Notes: a model not told the origin generated them from the sequence alone. A DNA stretch of 64,000 nucleotides from Psychromonas sp. SP041 (GCF_000470315.2 NZ_CBRF02000022.1:18607-82606), one strand, 5' to 3'; positions 38,908 through 48,708 are shown, counted from the first letter of the stretch. A program made the numbers and translations.

Positions 38908-39477
38908 TTAATGCAGAGTCTTAGAAACAGGTAACGGCGTATTACGAGAAAAAGTATTAAAACATAACATCGCACTAACTCGAAGGTACTCAACAATTTC
39001 AGTAAAAGCAATTTCAGAGTCTTCATCTTCTTGTTCAAAATCTAACGATAATTGTGAAATGTCGCGAATATCACGGATCACTTCTTGAACATCATCTGAT
39101 GCTTGATTAAGGGCTTGTTGGACCATACCAAAACCCACTAAGAAACCTTGCGCCCATTGCGCCATGGCTTCTGCTCGTTCATCTAATGGTTTGTCATCAT
39201 CTGGTAACAATAAATTAAACCCCAAACCATCATCAGTACATTGTTTAACAACATCAGCATAAATGTTTGAAACCAAGCTTTTCACCGCTTGTGGTAGCGC
39301 CATGCCTTCATTAACAACATCATTAAATAATGACTGCCAGCTTTTATCGTCAAGGGCAACGCCACCACAAACAAAGCCAGATAACACCCCATGTGTTTCC
39401 GCTGCATTGGTGAATAGGTCAGCACTGTCAAGGGCTTGCGAAATTTTATCAAAACTTGGTAGAACGGCAGAACTCAT
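38908..39477 (-). CDS. ygfB: UPF0149 family protein YgfB
   Basis: This 189-residue acidic protein is of the UPF0149/YgfB family. Typical segments are ETHGVLSGFVCGG near residue 27, LLPDDDKPLDERAEAMAQWAQGFLVGFG near 90-120, and EDEDSEIAFTEIVEYLRVSAML near the end. Family structure is helical; the Pseudomonas homologue is linked to AlpA antitermination and stress response, but the role here is unknown. It heads the operon and diverges from zapA, 170 bp apart. Confidence 0.92.
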   Translation of the reverse strand: MSSAVLPSFDKISQALDSADLFTNAAETHGVLSGFVCGGVALDDKSWQSLFNDVVNEGMALPQAVKSLVSNIYADVVKQCTDDGLGFNLLLPDDDKPLDERAEAMAQWAQGFLVGFGMVQQALNQASDDVQEVIRDIRDISQLSLDFEQEDEDSEIAFTEIVEYLRVSAMLCFNTFSRNTPLPVSKTLH

Positions 39478-39649
39478 AGCGACACTCTTAATAAACTAAG
39501 GATAGTGCCACTATTCTATCATCCAGAGGATCTCGTCGCTAGTAAGTACTTGAAACTTGATAGCTAGGTCGATATAGTTCGCCCACTATATGACATTTTT
39601 TTTAGGGAAACTGATTACTCCCTTATTCTGCAACACTAACGGGGGCATT

Positions 39650-39949
39650 ATGGCGCAACTTGATATAACTATTTTAGGCCAACAATATAAAATCGGCTGC
39701 CCTGACGGTGAGCAAGAAAACTTATTAAGTACCGTCGCTCAGGTAGATGAGCATTTAAAAGAAATGAAAAGTAGCGGAAGAACGTTACGAAATGAACAAT
39801 TAGTGGTAATGGCTGCATTAAACTATCGCCATCAATTAAATACCATAAAAGCAGAAGCTCAAGAACAAACAGATCAATTGAATAAGCGTATTCAAGAACT
39901 TCAAGATGCAATTAATGGTGCATTGAATAAAACAACGATTAAAGAATAA
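39650..39949 (+). CDS. zapA: Cell-division protein ZapA
   Basis: ZapA cross-links FtsZ filaments at the division ring. The 99-residue protein has the N-terminal globular part (LDITILGQQYKIGCPDGEQENLLSTVAQVDEHLKEM) and a C-terminal coiled coil (about residues 65-95). The ATG at 39650 follows GGGGGC and gives the family length; an in-frame ATG at 39590 would add 20 unrelated residues. It diverges from ygfB and precedes 6S RNA and ygfA, as in E. coli. Confidence 0.94.
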   Translation: MAQLDITILGQQYKIGCPDGEQENLLSTVAQVDEHLKEMKSSGRTLRNEQLVVMAALNYRHQLNTIKAEAQEQTDQLNKRIQELQDAINGALNKTTIKE

Positions 39950-40431
39950 CGTTAATAATTAGCAGACTTAACTAGATGCTTAGCTAGATATTTAATTTAA
40001 TGCTTAACTACATTTTTAACTAAAGACTTAACTCATTTTCTAAATGCTTTCCTTATGCCCCTTTCTAGCAAATAACATCGACGCCAAAATAAGTATTACT
40101 TTTAGCGGACTCGGTGTTATCGCAATGCATTAAAGCCTCTGCCTTAAAATAAGGTTAAGCGTTTTTAAAAGTTGATCTAAAGCGTTTATAAAAAATTTCT
40201 AAAATACACTTAAAATCCACAACAAAATTTTCAGTTTCAAACATAAATAAATATAAGTACTTGTCTTCTTTCGTAAAATTTATAACCAATAAACAAGTTA
40301 TTTTACCCCGTAAAATAGTACCGCTATTAGTAACATTGTTATAATGTTTAAAAAACCATCAAGCAGCAACAAACTTCAACTTTTTTCCTAAAAAGCCTTT
40401 TAATACTGTTCAAATGTAGGTACAGTTTATT
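39950..40431. other. Intergenic region between zapA and 6S RNA
   Basis: This 482-bp AT-rich stretch should hold the 6S RNA promoters. Irregular repeats of TTAACTA/CTTAACT occur at 39960-40035. No gene was seen. Confidence 0.5.
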
Positions 40432-40613
40432 CAACCCTCGGGTACTCGTTAATCTTGACTAAGTCCCTGAGCCGATAAGTATTACCCTGGTGAATTGTTT
40501 TGCTTTGCTATTGTGTAAGCTCGACTCGTATCGAGAAACCTGCGGTAGACATCAATACGCCAACCTTGACCTTCGGGTTCAAGGTCACAGTCAAAAGCGG
40601 TATCCTTGGGTTA
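40432..40613 (+). ncRNA. ssrS: 6S RNA
   Basis: The roughly 182-base RNA lies between zapA and ygfA, the conserved site of ssrS. The conserved AGTCCCTGAGCCGATA is at about 40463-40478, and ACCTTGACCTTCGGGTTCAAGGT forms a strong hairpin at about 40563-40585. The ends pair (CAACCCTCGGGTAC with GTATCCTTGGGTT), and a T run follows. 6S RNA binds sigma-70 RNA polymerase in stationary phase. Confidence 0.93.
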
Positions 40614-40767
40614 TCTTTTTTAAGTCTTTTCCTTAAGACTTAAGTGTTTTTCATTTCTCCTTCACACCTTTATTCTCCATCATAAATTATTATTTAGCGG
40701 TGCTAACTGACAACATATTTGTTATGTTATTGACACAACCTGTTTACCTACAAACGCGAATAATATA

Positions 40768-41466
40768 ATGCCTAATATGCCCGATAATATTTCCCAACAG
40801 CGAAATGCCATTCGTCAGCAAGTTCGTGCTGCGCGCAACGCTTTATTACCCGTGCAACAACAGCAAGCTTCATCACAATTACTAACCTCTTTAGTTAAAC
40901 ATCCCAAAGTACAACAAGCACAACATATTTCAGTGACGCTTGCGCATGATGGCGAAATTGATTTACACAACTTTATAGAATGGTGCTGGCAACAAAAAAA
41001 ACAGGTTTATTTACCTGTGGTTCACCCAACTCAAATTGGTGAGTTATTGTTTTTAGCTTATCAAGAAAATACGATGATGATTAAAAATCGCTACGGTATT
41101 AAAGAACCTAGACTCGACATTAATGTTGATCATCAGATTAATGAACATAATGATGGCCATGACAATCAATCTACTTCTACTTCTACTTCAAAAAGTTTAG
41201 CGCCTTATTTAAACACTTGCTCACCCGAAAACTTAGATATTGTATTCACTCCATTAGTTGCTTTTGATCAACAAGGAAACCGAATCGGGATGGGAGGCGG
41301 TTATTACGATCGTTTATTAGCACCTTGGTTTTCTGACAAGAGAGGCCCCTACCCGATCGGACTTGCACATAACTGCCAGTACGTCGATTTATTGCCAATT
41401 CAAGAATGGGATGTGCCTTTACCTGAAATAATGACTCCTCTACAACATTTCCATTTTTCTGAATGA
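40768..41466 (+). CDS. ygfA: 5-formyltetrahydrofolate cyclo-ligase family protein
   Basis: This 232-residue ATP-dependent enzyme turns 5-formyl-THF into 5,10-methenyl-THF. The family pieces are QQVRAARNALLPVQQQQASSQLL near the N-terminus, and the active-site stretch FTPLVAFDQQGNRIGMGGGYYDRLLAPW near residue 170. It is about 40 residues longer than E. coli YgfA because of an insertion near residues 115-155 rich in Asn, His, Asp, Ser and Thr. Two Met codons at 40768 and 40777 could start it; neither has a clear ribosome site. It lies after 6S RNA, with which it is co-transcribed in E. coli. Confidence 0.92.
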   Translation: MPNMPDNISQQRNAIRQQVRAARNALLPVQQQQASSQLLTSLVKHPKVQQAQHISVTLAHDGEIDLHNFIEWCWQQKKQVYLPVVHPTQIGELLFLAYQENTMMIKNRYGIKEPRLDINVDHQINEHNDGHDNQSTSTSTSKSLAPYLNTCSPENLDIVFTPLVAFDQQGNRIGMGGGYYDRLLAPWFSDKRGPYPIGLAHNCQYVDLLPIQEWDVPLPEIMTPLQHFHFSE

Positions 41467-41630
41467 AAATTCTTCATTAAACTCTTCATTCAACTCGCAA
41501 TTCAATTATGAAAAAATAATAAGCACAATTATTTACTGGTTTTTAGTAAATAGAGCTTAAAATTACAGCGTAATTAGGGGTATAATCGCGCCACTTTCAA
41601 GACTCACGCTCACTCAACAGGATACAAGTC

Positions 41631-42287
41631 ATGACTCAAGATGATAAGAAGAAAGCAGCCGCTTATGCAGCCTTAGAATACGTTGAAAAAGATACCATCG
41701 TAGGTGTTGGTACAGGTTCAACGGTTAATCATTTTATTGATGCCCTAGCAACAATAAAAAATAGCATTGTAGGCGCAGTATCCAGTTCAGAAGCTTCAAC
41801 CGATAAACTAAAATCATACGGTATTGAAGTATTTGATTTAAATGAAGTCTCTGAGTTAAGTGTATACGTTGACGGAGCTGACGAAATTAACCCATACAAT
41901 CACATGATTAAAGGCGGCGGTGCGGCATTAACTCGTGAAAAGATTGTTTCAGCAGTTGCAGATAAATTTATTTGTATTGTTGATGACACTAAAAATGTCG
42001 ATATTTTAGGTGACTTCCCTCTACCTGTTGAAGTGATTCCTATGGCACGTAGTTACGTTGCTCGTGAACTGGTTAAACTAGGCGGCGACCCTGTTTACCG
42101 TGAAGGTGTGATCACTGATAACGGTAATGTTATTTTAGATGTACACAACCTAAAAATTGCTGAGCCATTAACACTAGAAAATCAAATAAATTCAATCGTC
42201 GGTGTTGTAACCAACGGTTTATTTGCAAACCGTGCTGCAGATGTTGTTTTAGTTGGCGCAGAAGATGGCGTTAAAACGCTGAAATAA
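41631..42287 (+). CDS. rpiA: Ribose-5-phosphate isomerase A
   Basis: RpiA interconverts ribose-5-phosphate and ribulose-5-phosphate in the pentose-phosphate pathway. The 218-residue protein has [15 protein letters not shown] near residue 24, [25 protein letters not shown] near 82 (catalytic Asp), and [12 protein letters not shown] with the catalytic Glu near 103. The length is normal. It precedes serA as in E. coli (where rpiA and serA are adjacent). Confidence 0.96.
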   Translation: MTQDDKKKAAAYAALEYVEKDTIVGVGTGSTVNHFIDALATIKNSIVGAVSSSEASTDKLKSYGIEVFDLNEVSELSVYVDGADEINPYNHMIKGGGAALTREKIVSAVADKFICIVDDTKNVDILGDFPLPVEVIPMARSYVARELVKLGGDPVYREGVITDNGNVILDVHNLKIAEPLTLENQINSIVGVVTNGLFANRAADVVLVGAEDGVKTLK

Positions 42288-42510
42288 CCTCAGTTAACAA
42301 TCTATTTATGACCTATTTGATAAAGCTAAGTGAATAGATCAAACTTTATGTAAATAATAGCAATGAAATTGTAATAAGTTGTTTCGATTTATAATATAAG
42401 AAACAACAGTCTCAGATTCACAATTACAAGTATTTTTGCTATTTTACAGGTACTAAAATTATTCTCAAAATTGCTGCCCATCACCTTTAAATAAGGCTCA
42501 AGGAAATACA

Positions 42511-43740
42511 ATGACTAAGTTTTCACTCAATAAAGATAAAATAAAAATTCTTCTTTTAGAAGGTTTGCACCAGAGTTCGGTTGATACTTTTACCCAGGCT
42601 GGTTACAACAATATCGAAAGTATTAAAACATCGTTAAGCGAAGATGATTTAATCGAAAAAATTAAAGATGTACATTTTATCGGCATTCGTTCGCGCTCTA
42701 ACTTATCAGCAAAAGTATTAGCAGCAGCAGACAAATTAGTGGCAATTGGTTGTTTTTGCATTGGTACTAATCAAGTAGATTTAAACGCAGCACAAGTAAA
42801 AGGTATTGCCGTTTTTAACGCACCTTTCTCGAATACACGAAGTGTTGCAGAGTTAGTACTTGGCCAAGCATTATTATTATTACGTGGTGTACCTGAGCGT
42901 AATGCCAAAGCTCATCGCGGTGAGTGGGATAAATCAGCAACTGCTTCTTATGAAGCGCGTGGTAAAAATCTAGGCATTATTGGTTACGGCCATATCGGTA
43001 CTCAATTTGGTATTCTTGCTGAAGGTTTAGGCTTTAATGTTTCTTTCTACGATATTGAAAGCAAACTAACGCTAGGTAATGCAACACAAGTTGCAACCAT
43101 GAAAGAGTTATTAGAAAAATCAGATGTCATCAGCCTACACGTACCAGAAGTTGATTCTACAAAAAATATGATGGGCGCTACAGAGTTTGCACAAATGAAA
43201 GACGGTGCAATCTTCATGAATGCGGCACGCGGTACGGTTGTAGATATCTCTGCATTATGTGAAGCATTACGTAGCAAAAAACTATCTGGTGCAGCGGTTG
43301 ATGTTTTCCCAACAGAACCAAAATCAAACAATGAAGAGTTTGAGTCTCCATTACGTGAGTTTGATAATGTGATTCTAACACCTCATGTTGGTGGTAGTAC
43401 GCAAGAAGCTCAAGAAAATATTGGTTATGAAGTGGCAGGTAAATTAGTTAAGTACTCTGATAACGGTTCTACACTGTCATCTAAAAACTTCCCTGAAGTA
43501 TCTTTACCACTTCATAAAGATGCAAGTCGTCTATTACACATTCACCGTAACCAACCAGGTATCTTAACTAAGATCAATTTGGCGTTTGCTGATAACGATA
43601 TCAATATTGCAGCACAATACTTACAAACTAATGAAAATATTGGTTATGTTGTTATTGATGTGAACAGTGAAGATGCTGATACTGCATTAGATAAACTTAA
43701 AGAAATTGAAGGTACCATTCGAGCTCGTTTATTAAACTAA
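42511..43740 (+). CDS. serA: D-3-phosphoglycerate dehydrogenase
   Basis: SerA starts serine synthesis by oxidising 3-phosphoglycerate. The 409-residue protein is the E. coli-like type: substrate domain, NAD domain with LGIIGYGHIGTQFGILAEGLGFNVSFYD near residue 152, catalytic residues in NAARGTVVDI (Arg), FPTEPKSN (Glu) and LTPHVGGSTQEAQ (His). A C-terminal ACT domain (about 338-409, HRNQPGILTKINLAFADNDINIAAQYLQ) binds serine for feedback inhibition. The ribosome site is AAGGAAAT. A terminator follows. Confidence 0.96.
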   Translation: MTKFSLNKDKIKILLLEGLHQSSVDTFTQAGYNNIESIKTSLSEDDLIEKIKDVHFIGIRSRSNLSAKVLAAADKLVAIGCFCIGTNQVDLNAAQVKGIAVFNAPFSNTRSVAELVLGQALLLLRGVPERNAKAHRGEWDKSATASYEARGKNLGIIGYGHIGTQFGILAEGLGFNVSFYDIESKLTLGNATQVATMKELLEKSDVISLHVPEVDSTKNMMGATEFAQMKDGAIFMNAARGTVVDISALCEALRSKKLSGAAVDVFPTEPKSNNEEFESPLREFDNVILTPHVGGSTQEAQENIGYEVAGKLVKYSDNGSTLSSKNFPEVSLPLHKDASRLLHIHRNQPGILTKINLAFADNDINIAAQYLQTNENIGYVVIDVNSEDADTALDKLKEIEGTIRARLLN

Positions 43741-43769
43741 ACCTGTTGTCAGAATAATGCCAAAGATAG

Positions 43770-43796
43770 AAAAGGGACTCACGAGTCCCTTTTTTC
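43770..43796 (+). terminator. Terminator of serA
   Basis: AAAGGGACTC and GAGTCCCTTT pair around a 2-base gap (AC, so the real loop is slightly larger), followed by TTT. Confidence 0.9.
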
Positions 43797-43869
43797 ATGC
43801 CGGTTTAGATTAGCTAGATTCGGATTAGTCATGCTTTGGTTAATGATTACAGTACATCATCACTACCTT

Positions 43870-44030
43870 ATACCAATGGAATTAAATAAGTGATCAGAGA
43901 TTGCGCAGGAAAAATTAGCACTAATAAGGCGTGAGTTGTAGGAGATAGTTGTTCTCACTTCAAAACTCACAACGCAATTAGGGGGGATTTTAACCAGCAA
44001 GAATGATCACCTTATTAATTCTTTTGGTAT
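43870..44030 (+). repeat. MITE-like repeat, copy A1
   Basis: This 161-bp element starts ATACCAATGGAATTAAATAA and ends with TTAATTCTTTTGGTAT, imperfect inverted ends of about 27 bp. An inverted copy at 46686-46853 is nearly identical, including GCGTGAGTTGTAGGAGATAG. Its right half also aligns with the B copies. No protein is encoded. Confidence 0.88.
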
Positions 44031-44264
44031 TAATACATCCACAATTACGCATTAAATAACGACAATTATTATGTCTAATGCTCTTTTACCCTTTGATAGA
44101 TAACTTAATATTAAAGCTCACCTCTTATATTTAAGTAATATTCAGTGCTTTGTTTACTCAATATCAATAAAAGTGTAATAAATCACAATAAATACCAGAA
44201 TTAATTGAACTTATTACCTATAATTGAATAGTTAAAATAAAACCACTTATTATGGGAAATATCT
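44031..44264. other. Intergenic promoter region of the Cache chemoreceptor gene
   Basis: AT-rich, about 230 bp; nothing further recognised. Confidence 0.45.
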
Positions 44265-46343
44265 GTGTCAATAAAATTTACTATCAAAACTAAACTTGTT
44301 ACTACGCTATGCGTGCCATTGTTGATTATGGCGGCTTTTTTCCTTTATTCACTAATAGAAACAGAAAACTATGTTCTCGAAAAAGAAAGAGAAAATGTGA
44401 GTTTTCAATTAGGAAAAGTGCTTAATGAAGAGCTTGAGGGACAAGTTGATACACTTTCTTTTGCGATTACTGATTATTATGAGCAATCTAAAATAGAAAA
44501 TATTAAAAAAAGCTTAACCAAAGAAATGTCAGAATTCAGAACAATGATTGAGCGTATCTATAAAAACAGTCATTCTGAAATTGAAGCTGAGATCAGTGTT
44601 TATGCATTTTTAAATCAATACCGTTGGAATGGTGGGCGTTATTTATTTGCCTACAACGCTTCCTCTTATGTCAGTGTAGCTTACGGCAGTGATTTAAATA
44701 ATATTGGTAAAAGTGGCTTAGATAGTGTCAGTTCAGACGGTAAATATTATGTAAGAGATATTGTATCTACAGCTCAAAAAGATGATATAGGCTTTAGCCA
44801 ATATACTTACTTAAATCCAAACACCAATAAAACAGAAGAAAAAATAACCGCTTCATTTTATTTTAAGCCGTTAAATATAGTGATCGCTAGTGGTGAGTAT
44901 ATTAGTACGCTTAGAATGCACAATATTGAAAATGCTTTACATGCGGTCACAACGGCTAAATATGGAAAAAATGGCTATTTTTGGATTCAAGATAAAAATG
45001 GGAAGATTATTACTCACCCTAAAACAGACGTTATTGGCACAGTAGTAGATAGCACTAAACTGATTGCTGAAAGCATCAAAGGAAAAACAGAAGCTAATGT
45101 AAAAATAGTGTTTGAGAACCCTGTTACAAAAAAATACGAAAATAAAATAGCTTACGCTCGACAAATATTCCCAGATTGGGGTTGGACTATCGTAACCGGT
45201 GCTTATGAGAGTGACATTATTGCAGTCCAAGAAAGCTTAACGGGTGTTACTGAAAATATCTTCAATGAACAAGTTTACTCGGTGTTGACCACTTCAGCGA
45301 TATTAATTATTTTGTCATTTGTTATCGTTATTTGGATTATTAGCGCGATTGTTAAAAGCTTACTGGCACTAAAAGAACGTATCGATACATTATCAACGGG
45401 TGAAGCAGATTTAACATCACGTATTGCTATTGTTTATGATGATGAATTAGGCGACATCAGTCGTTCAGTGAACAATTTTATTATCTATCTACAATCTATG
45501 ATGCTTGATATTTCACAAGCCTCAGTCCATATCACTAGAAGCACTGAACAACTTAATGATCAATCAATCAAAGTTAATAGTGCACTATTAACGCATGCAA
45601 GTGAAACAGACCAAGTAGTCAGTGCTATTACAGAAATGAGCAGTACATCTGAAACGGTCGCTCAAAATGCAGCAGATACTTCACTCAATACACAAAAAGC
45701 AAATGATGAAGCTATCTTGTCTAAAACCATTGTGACAGAAGCATCAAATAGTGTGATCGCACTGGTCGATGAAGTGGATTCCGCTTCGGCAAGTATCAAC
45801 ACAATGAATGATAATACCCAGGAAATTATTAAAGCATTGAGTGTGATTGGTGAAATAGCAGATCAAACTAACTTATTAGCCCTAAATGCGGCAATAGAAG
45901 CAGCACGAGCAGGCGAACAAGGTCGAGGTTTTGCAGTAGTTGCAGACGAAGTTCGTTCATTAGCCGCGCGTACTCAAACAAGTACAGCTGAAATAAATAA
46001 AATATTGTCAACATTAAGTAATGATGCTGAAAATGCTGTAGTAGCGATGGATGTCACAAGATCAAGCTGTCAACGTACTGCCGAAAATACGGCGCGAGTG
46101 ACAGATAGCTTAGATAATATGACTAATTTCATTATTCATATTAACGATCTAAACACACAGATAGCAACAGCGTCAGAAGAACAAAGTGCAGTAACAGAAG
46201 AAGTTAATCGTAACATGACCAATATTAGCGAAATGGTACAGGAGCTAACAAGAAGTGGGCAAGAGACACTTGATAGTACTCAAAACCTTGCTTCTGCAAA
46301 CTCACAATTAGATTCGTTAGTTAAAAAATTCAAACTAGAATAA
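44265..46343 (+). CDS. Methyl-accepting chemotaxis protein with Cache sensor
   Basis: This 692-residue chemoreceptor has a first helix at about residues 12-32, then a large periplasmic sensor to about 335. The sensor contains two related Cache-type segments ([29 protein letters not shown] near 125 and [26 protein letters not shown] near 233), so it is a double Cache of the dCache_2/sCache_2 type. A second helix (about 345-365) leads to HAMP (about 365-420) and a signalling domain. The receptor tip is [40 protein letters not shown] near 530. Cache sensors of this type often bind small organic acids; the ligand is not readable. The start is GTG at 44265, with GGGA 8 bases upstream. A terminator follows. 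Confidence 0.92.
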   Translation: MSIKFTIKTKLVTTLCVPLLIMAAFFLYSLIETENYVLEKERENVSFQLGKVLNEELEGQVDTLSFAITDYYEQSKIENIKKSLTKEMSEFRTMIERIYKNSHSEIEAEISVYAFLNQYRWNGGRYLFAYNASSYVSVAYGSDLNNIGKSGLDSVSSDGKYYVRDIVSTAQKDDIGFSQYTYLNPNTNKTEEKITASFYFKPLNIVIASGEYISTLRMHNIENALHAVTTAKYGKNGYFWIQDKNGKIITHPKTDVIGTVVDSTKLIAESIKGKTEANVKIVFENPVTKKYENKIAYARQIFPDWGWTIVTGAYESDIIAVQESLTGVTENIFNEQVYSVLTTSAILIILSFVIVIWIISAIVKSLLALKERIDTLSTGEADLTSRIAIVYDDELGDISRSVNNFIIYLQSMMLDISQASVHITRSTEQLNDQSIKVNSALLTHASETDQVVSAITEMSSTSETVAQNAADTSLNTQKANDEAILSKTIVTEASNSVIALVDEVDSASASINTMNDNTQEIIKALSVIGEIADQTNLLALNAAIEAARAGEQGRGFAVVADEVRSLAARTQTSTAEINKILSTLSNDAENAVVAMDVTRSSCQRTAENTARVTDSLDNMTNFIIHINDLNTQIATASEEQSAVTEEVNRNMTNISEMVQELTRSGQETLDSTQNLASANSQLDSLVKKFKLE

Positions 46344-46419
46344 TACGACTAATCATCATTTAATTTCAATAAGTTAAGTTAATACATTCAACTTAATCAC
46401 AGCAGCATGAATTACAATA

Positions 46420-46459
46420 AAAAGAGGCTAACTTACCTTTAAGTTAGCCTCTTTTTTTA
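46420..46459 (+). terminator. Terminator of the Cache chemoreceptor gene
   Basis: AAAAAGAGGCTAACTTA and TAAGTTAGCCTCTTTTTTT pair around CCTT. Confidence 0.92.
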
Positions 46460-46534
46460 TGCTAATAATGTTGTGCATGCCATCTGAGCTGTGGTTTTAT
46501 TTTGCATAAAACTGACCTTAAGAATAATTAAATT

Positions 46535-46691
46535 ATGCCAATCTGGATAAATAAATGGTCTATTTAGGCATTAGGAAAAAGGGATGATAGTAAGGCGTTG
46601 ATTGCAGTAACTCGTTATTCTCATTACAAAATTAACAACGAAGCTAGGGTCATTTTAACAAGCATAAATGACTAGATAATTACTTATACCA
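46535..46691 (+). repeat. MITE-like repeat, copy B2
   Basis: Starting ATGCCAATCTGG and ending in TTACTTATACCA, this is the inverted counterpart of copy B1 at 15905-16066 with about 90% identity by eye. Its right end shares ATACCA with the left end of copy A2, so the two elements are fused. Confidence 0.85.
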
Positions 46692-46853
46692 AAAGAATTA
46701 ATAAGGTGATCATTCTTGCTGGTTAAAATCACCCCTAACTGCGTTGTGAGTTTTGAGTTTTGAAGTGAGAACAACTATCTCCTACAACTCACGCCTTATT
46801 AGTGTTAATTTTTCCTGCGCAATCTCTTATCACTTATTTAATTCCATTGGTAT
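46686..46853 (-). repeat. MITE-like repeat, copy A2
   Basis: Inverted copy of A1 (43870-44030), running from ATACCAAAAGAATTAATAAG to AATTCCATTGGTAT. It abuts copy B2. Together A1 and A2 flank the Cache chemoreceptor gene in opposite orientation. Confidence 0.88.
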
Positions 46854-46933
46854 TAGATTGGTAGAGGATGGTTTTAAGCAATAAAATAGATTGGCGATTT
46901 GTTGTAATTGGTATTGGTATTAGTATTCTATTC

Positions 46934-46966
46934 ATTACATTAAATAACTGTTCTAAATTTTGCGCA
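46934..46966 (+). repeat. Solo end of the ATACCA repeat family
   Basis: ATTACATTAAATAA followed 3 bases later by TTCTAAATTTTGCGCA matches the fragment at 18384-18422. It is preceded by several TTGGTATTAG-like bases. Confidence 0.6.
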
Positions 46967-47097
46967 GGAAAATGGCTTAGTTTAAGGTATAAGTTGAGGC
47001 ATCTCGAAAATTAATTTCGTTAAACGTCTATCGGAGAGTTAACTAAAAGATGTTAATTAGAGTGTTTGATAGTCACTTTCATCTATTTTAGATAAAC

Positions 47098-47138
47098 AAA
47101 AAAGGCCTGTAATAGAGAGCTATTACAGGCCTTTTTTT
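47098..47138. terminator. Terminator-like hairpin downstream of ohr
   Basis: AAAAAAGGCCTGTAATAG and CTATTACAGGCCTTTTTTT pair around AGAG. It lies about 90 bp beyond the ohr stop and works in either direction. Confidence 0.85.
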
Positions 47139-47228
47139 GTAATCTTTAGTTATTTTAAATGTGAATAATGCTTAGTATTAACACTTAATAATAAACAAAT
47201 AATATTAAAATAACGTAGAGACTAATAA

Positions 47229-47657
47229 TTAAATAATAACAAGTTCTTTAGCAATGTTGCCGCGTGTTGCATTTGAGTATGGGCAAACTAAATCAGCTTT
47301 TTCTACTAGCGCTTCTGCTTGTGCTTTATCCATATCACCTAGTGAAATAGAAAGCTTAACAGCGATTCCAAAACCACCTTCGATAGGACCAATAGAAACT
47401 TCAGAGTTAATGAACAAATCGCTAGGAAGTGCTATTTTTTCAGCGCCAGCAACATGTTTAAGTGCACCGATGAAACATGCAGCATAACCAGCACCAAATA
47501 ATTGCTCTGGGTTAGTGCCTTGTCCATCATCGCCGCCTAAAGCTTTAGGGGTTGATAATTTAACATCTAAACGAGCATCATCAGATTTAGCGATACCTTC
47601 ACGGCCACCAGTTGCTGTTGCTTTAGCTGTATAAGCGACTTCTTGTAATACATTCAT
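47229..47657 (-). CDS. ohr: Organic hydroperoxide resistance protein (Ohr)
   Basis: Ohr is a thiol peroxidase that reduces organic and lipid hydroperoxides with lipoylated protein partners. The 142-residue OsmC/Ohr-fold protein has the N-terminal ATATGGREG stretch, the first catalytic Cys in GYAACFIGALKHV near residue 60, and the second in LVCPYSNATRGN near 125. Pattern and spacing fit Ohr, not OsmC. The ATG at 47657 has GGAG directly upstream. It diverges from the regulator gene ohrR, and two palindromes lie between them. Confidence 0.94.
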   Translation of the reverse strand: MNVLQEVAYTAKATATGGREGIAKSDDARLDVKLSTPKALGGDDGQGTNPEQLFGAGYAACFIGALKHVAGAEKIALPSDLFINSEVSIGPIEGGFGIAVKLSISLGDMDKAQAEALVEKADLVCPYSNATRGNIAKELVII

Positions 47658-47690
47658 AGTGAACTCCAAAATTTGTAATGATTAATGAAT

Positions 47691-47754
47691 TTATTTTGTA
47701 TGCAAAATAATAATAGCGAAGATAAATAGTAATTGCAAATACTTTGCATGCAAA
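47691..47754. promoter_or_regulatory. Probable OhrR operators between ohr and ohrR
   Basis: A near-perfect palindrome TTATTTTGTATGCAAAATAA lies at 47691-47710, and a perfect TTTGCATGCAAA at 47743-47754. Both resemble the AT-rich TACAATT/TTGCAT-type dyads bound by MarR/OhrR repressors. Position between the divergent genes suggests control of both. Confidence 0.7.
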
Positions 47755-47816
47755 TTAAAATAATCTCTATAATATAAAGTAAGTAGAATAGAAAATAAAA
47801 CTTGAAGGAAATTACT

Positions 47817-48263
47817 ATGCCATTTGAACAGTTAAAATTAAAGCACCAGCTGTGTCATCGTTTATACATGGCATCAAATAGCATTGCCCGAGCATATCGA
47901 GAACCGCTAGCAAAGATTAACCTAACTTATCCACAATATGTCGTGATGATGGCTCTATGGGAGCAGGATAAAATAACCATTGCAGAAGTTGTTGAAACAA
48001 CAGCGATTGATGGTAGTGCAATGACTCAGATTCTAAAAAAGATGGTAGAAAAATCATTACTAGCTGTCGTTAAAGATGAAAAAGATCAACGAAAGCGTCT
48101 TATACAACTAACAAAAACAGGTCAAGATCTAAAATTAAAAGCACTAAATATACCCAATGAAATACGCTGTAAATTTACTAGTCTCAACTCAGATCAAGCA
48201 CTGCAACTAATGCACTATTTAGATTTAGTCATCCATGATTTAAGTAAAACAGAAAAAGAGTAA
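47817..48263 (+). CDS. ohrR: MarR-family organic-peroxide repressor (OhrR)
   Basis: OhrR represses ohr until a reactive Cys is oxidised by an organic peroxide. The 148-residue protein has that Cys early (LKLKHQLCHRLYMASNS, Cys near residue 12). The MarR winged helix follows: YPQYVVMMALWEQDKITIAEVVETTAIDGSAMTQILKKMVEKSLLAVVKDEKDQRKRLIQLTKTG. The ATG at 47817 has GAAGGA upstream; a TTG at 47802 is not needed. It diverges from ohr. Confidence 0.92.
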   Translation: MPFEQLKLKHQLCHRLYMASNSIARAYREPLAKINLTYPQYVVMMALWEQDKITIAEVVETTAIDGSAMTQILKKMVEKSLLAVVKDEKDQRKRLIQLTKTGQDLKLKALNIPNEIRCKFTSLNSDQALQLMHYLDLVIHDLSKTEKE

Positions 48264-48342
48264 AATAGTTAACTGGTCTCATTATTCATTTATAGCTATT
48301 TATATATCAGAAAAATGAAACAGCGACTTTCCAACAAAAGCA

Positions 48343-48684
48343 TCAATAGTTATTAGAGTCATCGATTAACTGGCCATAATCTCGTTCTACTTTTGAAATT
48401 CGTAATTTAAAAGAATCATACCAAGATTGTCGCCCCATTTTTTGAGCTTCAATATGTTCGGTATTAGCTTTCCACTTTTTAATAGAATCTAAGTCAGCCC
48501 AATAGGAAACGGTAATACCGATATTTTCTCTCGCTGATTCAAGTCCTAAAAAACCTACCTGCTGCTGAGCAAGCTCGACCATTCTATCGGCCATTTCATT
48601 ATAACCATCATCCCCTTCTGTGCGAGTCGAAGTAAAAATAACAGCATAATATGGGGGGGTAGGCGTATTAGCGATAACGGACAT
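48343..48684 (-). CDS. Antibiotic-biosynthesis-monooxygenase-like (ABM) protein
   Basis: This 113-residue protein is of the dimeric ABM/YgiN-like fold (COG2329 type). Visible segments are YYAVIFTSTRTEGDDGYNEMADRMVELAQQQVGFLGLESAREN and ITVSYWADLDSIKKWKANTEHIEAQKMGRQSWYDSFKLRISKVERDYG. Family members act on quinones, haem or unknown small molecules; no specific role can be given. GGAGCC precedes the ATG. An IS30-type element is inserted about 25 bp upstream of the start, so the native promoter is probably displaced. Confidence 0.82.
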   Translation of the reverse strand: MSVIANTPTPPYYAVIFTSTRTEGDDGYNEMADRMVELAQQQVGFLGLESARENIGITVSYWADLDSIKKWKANTEHIEAQKMGRQSWYDSFKLRISKVERDYGQLIDDSNNY

Positions 48685-48708
48685 AATGGCTCCAATAAAT
48701 GGCAGGCA

